Assembly (NCBI GenBank): GCA_032768795.1
Contig: CP136492.1
Coordinates: 1,364,001 to 1,428,000, forward strand
DNA from: Tremella fuciformis
Taxonomy: Eukaryota > Basidiomycota > Tremellomycetes > Tremellales > Tremellaceae
DNA length: 64,000 nt
Direction of reading: 5' to 3'
In this document: piece after piece, positions 36,178 through 47,144 of the stretch
How the letters are laid out: each line of letters opens with the position of its first letter
Position numbering within the stretch: the first letter of the stretch is position 1
Program-made: the position numbers and the translations under genes
Notes under the pieces: model-generated
The model's input: the letters and a program-made list of their open reading frames with translations, nothing else
Databases searched by the model: none
What the model was told of the DNA's origin: nothing

Positions 36178-36743
36178 CTATGGTCCTCCACAGTATGTTT
36201 GTCTGACGTTTAGCATTCCTGCATGATGTCCAAAAGCGTGTGACTCGCGGAAGGAGCAGAAGCGTGAGCCGGTCGCCACGGCGCTGGGGCAGGGCTCCAC
36301 TACACCAGATCCCAACCAGGTTGAAACCCAAGCCTGGCATTCGGTAACGGTCGCCGTGGTAGATTCCTTCACTTTGATGCTTCCTTGTGAGCTGCGAACA
36401 GATGTGGAGCAGAAGCTCACCTGAGAGACCCGTCGTCCATCAGCACACAAGACTCTGTCCACAATCTCCAACTCCTTTCTCCGTCTGCCTGACAAGTTCC
36501 ACAACCTTGCATGAATGCTCTCACTTGTTGTTCAACCTGTGAAGTCAGCTGCGGCCCACAAAGAGACGAGAGGAAAGCTCAGCTCACGAGCGCATCTTCA
36601 CTTTGTTGGCCAGTCTGGGCCTGGTCGGCGGTGGGCTCGAAGACGATATCTCCGTGCTGGAGGGGCGGACCCTGGTTGACCCTCGAAAGGAACGACGCCT
36701 CGGACAGGGGAACGCTGGTGCTGACTTGAGCGTGGCCGTTCAT
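36178..36743 (-). CDS. Putative small Cys-containing protein, 3' end unsure
   Basis: Exons 36743-36588 and 36536-36421 join in phase (branch CTGAC, acceptor CACAG) and give MNGHAQVSTSVPLSEASFL...VEQQVRAFMQGCGTCQADG...CVLMDDGSL. A GTGAGC donor follows at 36420. Two acceptors are possible and lead to different C termini: one ends at 36178 (Cys/Thr-rich), the other (from 36383, GIYHGDRYRMPGLGFNLVG) runs toward the 3' end of the neighbouring AN1-APH gene. Neither has a family match I know. Confidence 0.4.
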
Positions 36744-37032
36744 AGTTCGATGTTGGGGACTCCGTTGGTGGCGAGTGGAGAAGAGATGTGGGTTGAGACG
36801 GGAAGTGTGCACACTCGCTGGTGTCTTATAGTCTTCTCGAGGTGGAGGCAGCACCCTGCCTCATGTCGTCGGCATCGCTACCGTGAGACTCTGGGACGCC
36901 GTCAGTCCGTGCTTCTTCGTCGTCGCGAGCCGGTCCGGTAGACGCTGAAGAAGCATCGCCGGCCCGTAACCCGAGGCTTGGCGCTTCCTAAAGGCGGGCG
37001 CCATTGGCAGTCAGACCGAGGCGGTCAACACC

Positions 37033-37055
37033 ACTCCGAGGAACGTGCCAGTGGC
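37033..37055 (+). repeat. Direct repeat copy 1 (23 bp core)
   Basis: Core ACTCCGAGGAACGTGCCAGT plus GGC, identical to the copy 76 bases downstream; flanking bases are also similar. Confidence 0.8.
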
Positions 37056-37108
37056 CGATTTGCGACTCTTATAGCCGGGTGTAGTTGGCAGCCACACCGA
37101 GGCCGTTC

Positions 37109-37131
37109 ACTCCGAGGAACGTGCCAGTGGC
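37109..37131 (+). repeat. Direct repeat copy 2 (23 bp core)
   Basis: Identical to the core at 37033-37055. Lies about 2.5 kb past the putative ATG of the second IRC3 copy, in its downstream region. Confidence 0.8.
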
Positions 37132-37243
37132 AAGTGCCACATCCAAACCGCCACAAGCAGTGCCTGGCGCACGGACCTATTTGGCCATCCACAAATCTGA
37201 CTCTGACATGGAGAGCGGTGATGCATCAATGTGAGATTGTATT

Positions 37244-39640
37244 TTATACAAGGAAAGCAGGCAAGAAGTCACGAATTTTCTTGTAGAACGGCTTCTCGGT
37301 TGAAGCAACGGATGCCATTGGCTCAAGGTCTCGCTCGGCATCAGGCGTTTGGTCGGCTTCCGCGTTGTTGCTGGCTTCTTTCGGCGCGTGGCGGAATTTG
37401 ATATCCCGCTGACCATGCTTGAAGGCACACAACAGGCTATGGACCTCTCCTGCTGTGAGGTCCGCGAGCTCCACTGCCCGATCTCCTACTTCGAGGATGT
37501 CTGCTTGTTGCTCGTCGTTTTGGAGCAGACGCTGTCCCCCAAGACTTCGGAGAAATTGTACTTGCTTCTCGCTCGCCGGCTTTGATCGCCGTTGAGCATA
37601 TCGCGAACGCTGTGGATTCAACTGGGGACACGCATGATCCGCCATAAATTTGTCCGCTAAGCCGATTGTGTCATCAAGACCGTCTCCGACGCCCATCAGC
37701 CGAGACGATGATCGATTAGGATGGCTTTGGTGGAATGCGCTGTCAGTTGTCCAGAAGGTGTGAGGATGATACGTAGCGGTCCATCGCTGTTTATCTTCCT
37801 GAAGGCGTTCGACGACTATACACCCTTGGCCTGAGAGTGAGCTCGGAGCCACGGCGGCAGAGTTTGACTCACGGAAGAGTTCGAAGGCATAATAGTCCTC
37901 CTTGCAAGCGACCCAGGCATTCTTGGACAGTGTAGGGAGAGCCGCAACGATCTTTGATCGGATCCCGAACTGATCGGATTCATCGATCATCCGGAAGAGC
38001 GCCGAAGATGGCCATCGGAGTCAGGCCTTGGGAGAGATTGTCGACGACGTCGATCATGTGACAGTCGGTCTTGCCTGTATGGGGACAGTGGCGGAGGCAC
38101 GACCAAGCATTTGAGTCATACTGGCGCTCTTAGTGAGACGCGCCAAGATGATGCAGTCGATCTGGTCCTCAGTCTGCCCGCCATTATTACGTTGGTGCAG
38201 AAACTCACCTCCGGAATGTCCGTCCCTTCGACGAAGAGCTCGCAGTTGACCAGCACCGGGAATTCGCCCTTTTTGAAGGCATGAAGAGTCTCTGCTCGGA
38301 CCTTTGGGGACGTAGTCCCATCGACCCAGCGCGCATCGAGCTCGGCTCGTTGGAAAGTGCGAGCGAGCTCCTCCATATGTTGACGGTTGACGCAGAAGAC
38401 TAGGGTGCTCCGTCGATTTTGGCATTTGTCCAAATAAGTCTTCACGACAAGCTGATTCACTTCGGGGGTGTTCACTTTGTCTGCCAGCCAGGACGTCCGA
38501 AAGTCGCCGATGGCAGTCTGAGTCGGCACGGCGTCAAGTATCAGGTCTGCGTAGACTGAGGTAGACTGCGCCGGAGCCAGCCATCCTTCACGGATCATTG
38601 TCGGCATGGGGACGTGAAAGACGATCTCCTCGAAAACCCGAGCAAGTTCTCCGTCTGGTCTGGAGAATGTGGCCGAGAAGCCAGTAATCGGTACTTTGCG
38701 CCCCCAGTCCTGGTGTCTGCCCGTCAGCATGCGATCCAGGGGAGCCCGTTCTGCCAGCGGCCTGGCTGGTCGGGAGCAAGGCAAGGCGGTCGACTGAGCG
38801 CAGACTGCTAGGTCGAGCAAAGGCAGACGACTCACGAGTTGATAGGCAGCACTTCTGACGGCAAAACAACTTGAGAATTGAAGTAATTGAGGAGCCGTAG
38901 GTATGAGACGGAGCCGGCGTGATGGGCCTCGTCCACAATGACGAGCTTGAACTTCGCTGGATCGAACTTAGCCAGACGCTCGGGTTTAATGATACTCTGC
39001 CACATTGCGATGGTACTTTTGTGAGCCCGAACTCGCGTCTCGAAGGTACGCAGAGAGCTCACATATTTGCCTTGCCGGACGCCACTCGTCGCCCCTGTTC
39101 CACCTCGATTGACCATCCTTCTCCTAAAATGTTTCTTGCGGCCACTTCAGCTTGAGTAACGAGCTCCTCCCTGCCGACGAGGATAAGAGTGCGTCCCTTG
39201 TCTTCGGACTCGCGGCCAAGCTCGGGCTCGAACGATGTTGGCAGAATTCGTGGGGTGAGGCTCATAAATATCGTGGTCTTGCCACTACCCGTTGGAGCTG
39301 AGACACCCATCCTCGTCAGACCAGAGCTCAAGCCGGCGAGACACGCGTCGATAGCGTCTTGTTGGAAAGGTCGTAGCACCAGCGGTTCGCTTGTGCCTGC
39401 CAGAGTGGACTGGGTCGTGGGCAGAGGTGAGACAGGGAAGCCGATTGATGTAGAGTGCAAAGATCTTTTGACGTCGCCGTTTGTGAGCTGCTTATCGAGA
39501 AGTTTTGAGCCGTGGCTGCCAGGGAGTCCGGTGATGCCTGTAGTGGGTGGGATAGTCCGTCCACGCAAAGGTGCTGGTGCGACATGGTGCCACTCCAGAT
39601 GCCGAGATCGCAGCGCTGCTCTAAGCAGACGGGCGCTCAT
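37244..39640 (-). pseudogene. IRC3-like helicase copy B, frameshifted
   Basis: Starts MSARLLRAALRSRHLEW and matches copy A throughout, with introns at the same sites. Q motif (LRPFQQDAI), Walker A (SAPTGSGKT), VIVDEAHHAG, GFSATFSRPDG and LVNCELFVEGTDIPE are intact. In motif VI the sequence QMLGR is followed by a one-base deletion relative to copy A (near 38099), which leads to a stop about 16 codons later. The family frame resumes (CHMIDVVDNLSQG), then stops again and a further shift near 37990 is needed to reach ESDQFGIRSKIV and the C-terminal domain. The linker present in copy A is missing. Two independent frame lesions suggest a pseudogene; assembly errors are the alternative. Confidence 0.75.
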
Positions 39641-40306
39641 TTTCTTTGCCAGAGGACTGACGTCGTCGAGCGGACCGCGCGTCTATTTAAGCAATTAGAC
39701 AAGCAGCACGGACCACATTTTCGCAATCAAGTTTTTCTCAATCCGTTGCCCGGGACATCCTGCTGGAGCGGTCTCGCTTCAATCACCGGGGAGGTCCCGT
39801 ATTGCTAGGCCCGTGTCATCCGATAATTGATATGGGTGAAACCGTATTCTGTGTTCCAAGCACTTTGTGCAAAGTTGTTTCACGACAATCTTGGGGTATG
39901 CTAGCGTATCTCTGTGGCAGGCGCGCTATGTGAAAGCCCCAGCTTTGGACCTGTCTCAGAACCATTGATATACTCGGTGAGCATGACCGGAGCTTTTACT
40001 CGCTTACATGGGTGGACTACATCCATATCAACGCTTGGAGGACGATGAAGTGCGTATCCTGGAGGACACCGCCATTACTGCTCGGCGAACACTCTCAAGA
40101 GGGATGATATCGGTGAGCCAGCGCTAATCGATGTGAGTACCGATACTTGAGCGGTCTGGTCACCGAATGCTGCGCCACATGCCATACGACGATGTCGAAA
40201 GGACCCCTTGTGTGCTCTTGTCTTGCACGTCCCGTGTACCATGAACTCTTAGCTCCACATCCCTTCTTCTGCAATCACAAATCGGTACGAATATTCACGG
40301 ACCGCG
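39641..40306. other. Intergenic, nothing recognised
   Basis: 666 bases between the start of helicase copy B (minus) and the lost start of AN1-APH copy 4 (plus). No repeat or RNA gene noticed. Confidence 0.4.
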
Positions 40307-41967
40307 ATATCACAAGCTCAGTGCCCAGTGGCCGATTGCAGCTGCTTGGTGCGCCGAACGAGTCCAATGTGGTCGACTGGGAACACCTGCACGCACTGTG
40401 GCCGAAGCTTCTGCAGCATGCACCACGAGGACCCACGAACGCACTGGTGCCGCTTCATGGATGCCATCGAGTCGATGCACAAGCACATGTCTTTCAAGCA
40501 GCAGGAGGTAGGAGTCCATTTGCGCACGGGGTTGTGCAAGTATCGTTGACAATAGAAACGACGTGCCAAGGAACAGGTTGATCCTGACGAGTATCGCCGC
40601 ATCGCATGTCTCCTCCGACCTGGACATCTCTGTGACCTTGACGAGGGACACAATGCGTGGACCGCGAGGATGGGAGGGTCAAACGTTCACATTCCTCTCG
40701 TCTTCGATGATGGGGTCAAGTCGCTTGCTCGGATCAGGAAGGTCCACTGCTACACTCCGCCAGCGGCGTTTTCGTGGATCAACGCCGATAGCGAAGCCAC
40801 GACTCTGCACGCGCTGAGCACTGCTGGCTTGAGAGTACCTGATGCATGGCGGTATCCGGGAGATACAACCTGTGAGTGTGCGCGAAATGACCTTGCTCAT
40901 GTACAGGCCGCTCTCAACTCCCTTGCCTCTTTGAGACTCGTCTTGAAGGGAAAGCCACATATCATACAGTGGGAGCATTGCAGATCTGACAATTCCGACC
41001 AGTTCGCCGATATTCGTAAGAAGGTCATGGACTCGCTGGTCGACTGGCATATCGACCTCGAGGAACTATCATTTGACCGAGTTGGCAGTCTGACTAGCGA
41101 CGGCGATGCGTCTAGCATAGGACCAGAAATGACTCGACAACCGCTAGGAGAGACTGGACCCTTCTTTCCTACCTCGTTCCTCAACATGAAGGGACGCAAC
41201 TTGGCGATCATCGATCATTTCCTCCAGTTGGCAGCCGAGGGCGAGACCTACAACCCGAGAGAGGCTGTGCATGCGTACCTCGTCTTCAAAGACGTGCGTG
41301 AATGGGTGGAAAATTGCCGCGAGATGAGGAAGGGTCCGTGGTTGGTCATGCATGGAGAGCCGAAAGGGGATCACTTCCTGTTTGACACGGACTGGAACGT
41401 TACAGGCGCGATCGACTGGGAATGGTCTGTATTGAGCTTCAGGAACAAGATCGAGATCTCACCTGCAGGGCTCGCACCTCTTCCAAGAACGAAGTCTTCC
41501 ACGCCCCGCTCTTCTATCGCTCGACCGATTTCCAGGAGAAGGGGCTGGATGATCCTTCACGCTGCGAGCGGGACTATGCGGCTACTTTTGCCAGCAGGGG
41601 TCGGAGGGACCTGGAAGAGATAGTCCTAAGGACATGCCGCAAATATTAGCGACTGGACCAGCTTTTCCGATGCGGCCCCGGCAACCTCCCTATTCACAAC
41701 TTGAATGCTCTGCAGCGGTCTTTCGCCAATCTCCCGGATTCTTTTGCCGAGCAGCAGCCGCGAAGCGTGCAGGAGTGGGTCGGAGCAGCGCTCACGAAGC
41801 TGAGAGGTGATCCTGTCCTAGATGAGCTGTTGAGGGCAGCAGCAGCGTGGGATTTTGGGGAGACTACGAGGAAAGAGTATGCCCTGAACAAGCAGCGGAC
41901 CGAAGCTCCCGCCCGCATAGGACAAATGAAGGAAAGATCAGCCGCAATCAAGGAGGTGATATTTTGA
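40307..41967 (+). pseudogene. AN1-APH copy 4, recently inactivated
   Basis: The family runs almost end to end: finger (ADCSCLVRRTSP, CTHCGRSFCSMHHEDPRTHWC), the post-finger intron, LVFDDGVKSLARIR, INADSEATTLHAL, VMDSLVDWHIDLEELSFD, VMHGEPKGDHFLFD, TGAIDWEW and the tail (NEVFHAPLFY, EQQPRSVQEWVG). Three defects: the codon that is ATG in copy 2 (GATATGTCACAAG) is lost through a two-base deletion (GATATCACAAG at 40306); CAG of the conserved RKYQRL is TAG at 41647; and the frame is not continuous near 40980, although a missed intron could explain that one. No other ATG in frame precedes the finger. Confidence 0.75.
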
Positions 41968-42214
41968 AGGAGAAGGCAGGCGGAAATCAGCTCGAACGGA
42001 TGAAATATCGTTGTCATTCAAGGCCAGATCGGTAGACTGCGGCTCGCATGAGTACCAAAACCGATCGACTTCCATCTACCCCTCGCGGAACGAAGAAGTG
42101 TTCCGGCAGCATGTCACCAGGGAACGAGTCTGGTCTTAGCTCTAAGAGTCGTCGCTCTAGATCGTAGGCGGGCCCATGACCGGCTGTGACCACCCGAAAG
42201 GCTGCATGCCCATC

Positions 42215-42888
42215 TCATTTGACACTGAGAGCTCGGCGTAAGTACAGCGAGGCTTGCGTCCGCAACCCCACCCAAATCTCTCGCCACCATGCCAGAACCC
42301 ATCTTGTCTGTCTATCTTGATTGGTGATCTGCCAGTCTGCGTAAAACTGGGTCAGACAGTCGTCTCTCCTCTTTATGTCGGTATCGGATGGAGGGTTCGA
42401 AGCGGCCGGGAGCTGTGACAGGCGACGCTGCAGCTGTGCCTCGAACTCCATGTTGTTTTGGGCCTGCCTCATGAGTATATTCCACACAGGGACATGAACA
42501 TACCCAGAACGTGTGATTCATCATGTCCACCCTCTCCCTCCTTAGTCTCCACTCCAGCTCTCGCGACTCCAATTTGGCGTCCGCGTCCGAAGGGAACTCC
42601 TCGGCCGAGTAAGGGGAGTTTGTGGAGCTTCTCCATGACGGTCGAGAGGCGTATATGATTGGGCGGATGTTCGAGATACGATCAGGTCTGCCTGCGTTAG
42701 CTCGTGGCTCTCAGCCGTGCCGATCGATAGGCTCACGGAGCGACGAGGTCTACACCGGTCCGAGGAGTATCGTCTTGCTTCCTTTGGCGCGCAAAGACAG
42801 GCGTGCTCGTTGCCAGGCATCTCGAATAGGCAAAAGCGGGAGCTGACAGCCTCAAGTGGGCCCTTGATGAACTGGCGATAGCATTCAT
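42215..42888 (-). CDS. COA8: Mitochondrial cytochrome c oxidase assembly factor COA8 (APOPT1) homologue
   Basis: Three exons (42888-42737, 42687-42504, 42463-42215) give 194 residues. The N terminus (MNAIASSSRAHLRLSAPAFA) is a typical mitochondrial presequence. Family marks: PDRISNIRPIIY, corresponding to the PDKxSNLRPV of APOPT1; a charged helical middle (LESRELEWRLRRERVDMMNHTFW); and a C-terminal block ENNMEFEAQ-like followed by DIKRRDDCLTQFYADWQ and REIWVGLRTQAS, matching the FY-x2-W and R-x-WY pattern of the family. COA8 protects complex IV assembly under oxidative stress. It is divergent from BUD22 across 147 bases. Confidence 0.82.
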
Positions 42889-43035
42889 GGTGCTGGAAAG
42901 GCCAAGTGCGGACGAAAAGTAGACCTTTTGGCTGGCCATAGCCGTCTCTCGGCAAGTGGCGGACATCGGTCGAACTCCGCATAACCGGTCCAGAAAAGTT
43001 AGTAGTGACGAACACCTCTGCAGCATCTTTGCATC

Positions 43036-44900
43036 ATGAGCAGCAACATGGACGTGCATAATCTCGAGGTGGGTACTGCACAGGTCGGGAAGAAGAGGAA
43101 GAGGACTGGGAAGGAGAGGGCGGAACGCAAAGCCGCAGCTATCCTGGTGCGTGCAGCCTTACCACCTTTACACAGTGAGCTGATGATCAGGCCCGTGAAC
43201 AGGCAGAAGCGGCTTTGGAGAGCGGGGAAGTAGTCGAGGAGGCGGGGAAGACTGTCACTGGCACGAGCGACAACGTTCTCCAAGAAAGGCCTGTGGTCGA
43301 GTTGGAACTGCTTGCGAAGCGAGTTGTGAGCTATTCGCATCTCATCGCTACTCTGCTGATTCTCTGCAGCCGACCGCTCTGAAGCACTTGCACCCCACAT
43401 TCAAGCAGGCCCGGAGTTTCGAAGTTCGACGACTGGTCAAGAAGGTCAAGTTCCTGCGGTCTGTCGCTCATCGGCCCGCGGAAGCGTGCACTGAGATCTA
43501 GTACAAAGCCGAACACGGCAGAGGAGGTCAAAGACCTGGAAGCCCAGCTGGCCTTGCTCACGGTAAGCCTTCCAAGCATATTAGCGGTCTGTCTAACCAG
43601 CAGCACTTTGCTCTTGACCCGGTCATCAAGTCTCACCTGCTGCTCAAGCTCCGCAAACATCCTCGAACGAAGCAAGTCGAGCTGCCTTCACATGTGCTCC
43701 AAGCTCTGACCGTCGCCCCGTCAGCCTCATCGTCCACATCTGCAGCTTTGCTCGTCAAAGTCGAGAATCGTCTCTGTAGCTCCAAGATCGTGGCAGACGC
43801 CGTCAAGGCGACCGTAGCTTGGGTCACGGGTGAAGAGGGCGCGCGTCTACCTTCAAAGACGGGCCCGGCGCCACGAGTAGGTGAAGTCTCTAAGCAGCGA
43901 CAGGAGACTTCTGGGCCATCGAAGTCTGGCAAGACGGGTGTCGACCACGTGCGAGACGAGGATGAGGATGAAGATGACGATGGAGCGGACAGCGAGTCTG
44001 CGGTTGAGGGCGACGGACTCAACGGGTCGAGGATGCAGGTCTTAGACAGCGACGAGGAGCTCGAGGGGCAGGACGACGAGGACGACGAGGCAGCCGATGC
44101 GGCGGGCTGGGAGTCTGGCTCCGTGGCAGATGAGCTAGGGGAGGAGGGACTCGCATCAGGAAGCGACGAAGAGAGCGACGATGGCGATTTCGACACCATC
44201 TCCCTTCCACCAGCACGCAAAGCCCAACGTCAAAAGGAGTCTTCTCCTGCACCAAAGAAGAAACCAAAATCGGCTGCTACTACCGCCGTCACCTCGTCCA
44301 TGTTCCTCCCGTCACTCTCGACCGGCTTCACGCTAGGTGACAGCGACTCCGATCCAGATCTGGATGACGACATAGACGGGGCAGGCGTGATTGGGAACAA
44401 GAAGGCCGTGAGGAAGAACAGGCGCGGTCAGCGGGCGAGACAGGCGTGAGTACAAGTTGTCCAATAAAGAGTGCTTCGCAAGGCTGACGAATAGCATCTG
44501 GGAGAAGAAGTACGGGAGGGGCGCCAAGCACGTCGTCAAGGCTCGAGAAGAGGAGCGGAAAGTACTGCAGGCCAAAGCGGAGAGACAGGCAAAGAGGGCC
44601 GAACGTCTGGGAGTGGATCCAGCTGCGCTGCGTGGCCGAGGAAGAGGACGAGGGCGTGGAGGACTCTCGTTCGGGACCCGAGGTGGCTCGCAGCATTTCG
44701 GGCCGCAGGCTCAGGCGGACGGAGGGGTCAATGCCAACTCCATCCCAGTCACCGAGCGCCGACCAATGGCTGCTGCACCTGTCCCGACAGCCGCCCAGAC
44801 CGGCCAGAAGGCGCTTCACCCCTCATGGGAGGCTGCCAAGCTGCGGAAGCAAAAGGAGATCAGCTCTGCACCGAAGGCCACCAAGATCGTGTTCGACTAG
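43036..44900 (+). CDS. BUD22: BUD22-family ribosome biogenesis factor
   Basis: Six exons (43036-43146, 43191-43325, 43370-43458, 43502-43562, 43604-44445, 44495-44900) give 547 residues; exon 5 may start at 43601 instead. N-terminal helical region: LHPTFKQARSFEVRRLVKK. The middle is strongly acidic (EDEDEDDDGADSES; DDEDDEAADAA). The C terminus carries the BUD22 signature RKNRRGQRARQAIWEKKYG and LHPSWEAAKLRKQK...KIVFD. Yeast Bud22 belongs to the small-subunit processome for 18S rRNA processing. A GRGRGRGRGG patch near the end could be an RNA-binding RGG-like tail. Confidence 0.9.
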
Positions 44901-44970
44901 GTACAGCAACGGTAAAGGTATCGCCTGACAGCCATGCATGTGTGACATATGGGATTGCTCAATTTCACAA

Positions 44971-46833
44971 TTACAGCAAATTTGAGGGGTAGTGGTACTC
45001 TGTCGGGTTGATAAAGTTCTCCTTGATCGACCTGGGCGATGTGAAGCGGTAGAAGATGTTGGCCGAACCCGACTTGTCGTTGGTCCCGCTTCCACGAGCA
45101 CCGCCGAAGGGCTGTTGACCGACGACGGCACCTGTGCACTTGTCGTTGATGTAGAAGTTGCCAGCGGCGTTGCGCAACTTGCTAGATGCGACCTGAAGCG
45201 AGTGGCGGTCGTTGGAGAAGATCGAGCCGGTAAGGGCGTAGTCGGTGGTCTCGTCGATGAGCTCGCATGTCTTCTCAAAGTCGGCATCCTCGTAGACGTA
45301 GACGGTCATGACGGGTCCGAAGATCTCCTTTGTCATGGTGAGCGATCTGGGGTCCTTGGTGACGATGACTGTTGGCTTGATGAAGTATCCCTTCGAGTCA
45401 TCCCCCTCGCCCCCAGCGACCACCTCGCCCCCCTGTGCCACGGCCTCCTTGATGATGCCAGTGATACGCTCGTATGATGCCTTGTTGATGACGGGTCCTG
45501 TGAAGTGCTCGAACGAGGTACAAGGGCCGATAGTGATCTTGTTCGTCTCCGCCACCAAGGTCTCCCGGAATCCGCCCTCCCACAGAGATTCAGGTACGTA
45601 GCATCGGGCGAGAGCAGAGCACTTCTGCCCAGAATACTCGAAGGCAGCACGGATGGCCTGTACGACACCGGACTGGATGTCGGCACTGGGGTGGTAGAGG
45701 TGGAAGTTCTTCCCGCCTGCGCAACTCAGTTGATGTTACAAATTGGCCCAAGTGTACTGACCAGTTTCTCCGACCAGTCGAGGGTATCCGCGGTACTTGT
45801 CTAAGTTGGACCCAACCTTCTTCCACAGGTCCTTGAACACGATCGTGCTACCCGTGAAGTGTAGCCCCCCAAACTGATGGTGGTCCAAGCACTGCTGCAC
45901 GATCTCGGGTGGCGAACCTGGGACGAACTGGATGACACTGGGCGGGAGACCGGCCTCGAGAAGGATTTTGTGGATGAGGTAGTTGGAGTAGGTCGCCATG
46001 GGTGAAGGCTTCCAGATGCAGACGTTGCCGACCAGTGCGGGTGCCGCGACAAGGTTGGCGCCAATGGCGGTCTGCTTATCAGCTCCCTCACCGGGCAGTC
46101 AAGCGGGGAGGCTGACAAAGTTGAAAGGGGTCACAGCGAGCACAAAGCCCTCCAGCGGTCTCCACTCCGTGCGGCTTTCCATTAGCTTTCGAGACTGTCG
46201 TGAAGCAGGAGGGCAGGACTCACTTCCACACGCCCGCCGAGTTCTTCGGCGGCTGCTGGGCATACAGCTCCTCGACATACTTGACACCGAACCGCAAAAA
46301 GTCGCACGCCTCAGCTGCGGCGTCGATCTCCGCCTGCCAGCAGTTCTTGCCCTGGCCGAGCATAGTTGCGGCCATGACTTCGTAGCGGTACTTGCCAGCG
46401 AGGAGGTCGGCGGCTTTGAGGAAAATAGCCGCCCTGTCCGGCCACGGCAGGTCTTCCCACGCCTGTTTGGCGGCCAGCGAGCTCTCGATAGCCTTGGCGA
46501 CTGTCTCGGGAGTGGCGGCATGGTAGGTGCAGAGGTTGGTGGCGTGGTCGTGGGGCATGGGCTGCGACTGTATGTCGCCTGATTTGACCTGGGCTCATCA
46601 GCACCCGATACGATGAGTGGAGAGAGGACGAACGGGCTTGCCGTCGATCACGCATGGGATCTCGAACGGCAGCTCGCTCTGCATCTTTGCGAGAGCAGCC
46701 TCGACGCCCTTCCTGTCTGCCGAGCCGGGCGCGTAGCTCCGCTACGACTGTCAGCGCCATCACATAGCGATGAATGACGGACCATGGGCTCATTGTCGAT
46801 GGCCGGGACTTTGTAGTGGGCAAGAGTCGCCAT
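44971..46833 (-). CDS. PUT2: Delta-1-pyrroline-5-carboxylate dehydrogenase, mitochondrial
   Basis: Six exons (46833-46783, 46741-46634, 46588-46224, 46174-46117, 46071-45762, 45716-44971) give 545 residues. Aldehyde dehydrogenase fold with P5CDH-specific blocks: NEPMRSYAPGSADRKG, ACDFLRFGVKYVEEL, VTPFNFTAIGANLVAAPAL, WKPS, FTGS, LVGETGGKNFHLYHPSAD (catalytic Glu) and FEYSGQKCSALAR (catalytic Cys). C-terminal PFGGARGSGTNDKSG and FTSPRSIKEN are diagnostic. The enzyme oxidises glutamate semialdehyde/P5C to glutamate with NAD in proline catabolism. A cleavable presequence is not obvious at the N terminus. Convergent to BUD22 with a 70-base gap. Confidence 0.95.
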
Positions 46834-47144
46834 TTTGGGAGCTGTGTCACGATGAAGCAGTCCTAGGTGATGTGGATGTGCTTCTTTGTCGCGGACAAAG
46901 CTGATGAGGAAGAGTGATCAAGCTGAACACAAGGGAAATGGTGGAAGAGCGCGTAGAAGAGTTGGAATGAGTTCGGTTAGGTCCGGCCGGAAAGTTGACT
47001 CGGAGTCGGTAATGCCCGGCGTTCAAAAACCCTGGCCAGAGCCCAGCGAACAGCGTATCAGAACACCGGTAGACATGTATGCATCAGGTGTAACAGTGCA
47101 ACAGCAGAGGCAAGACGGCACAGGGACTGATAAGCCGAGTCTCA
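46834..47144. other. Intergenic, PUT2 promoter and RIM13 3' region
   Basis: 311 bases between two minus-strand genes. No specific site recognised. Confidence 0.4.

Larger units (their letters stand above)
36744..37243. other. Intergenic with a duplicated block
   Basis: 500 bases between two minus-strand loci. It holds two related blocks of about 50 bases (see the two repeat entries) that share TTGGCAG...ACCGAGGC and a 23-base exact core. No gene seen. Confidence 0.5.
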
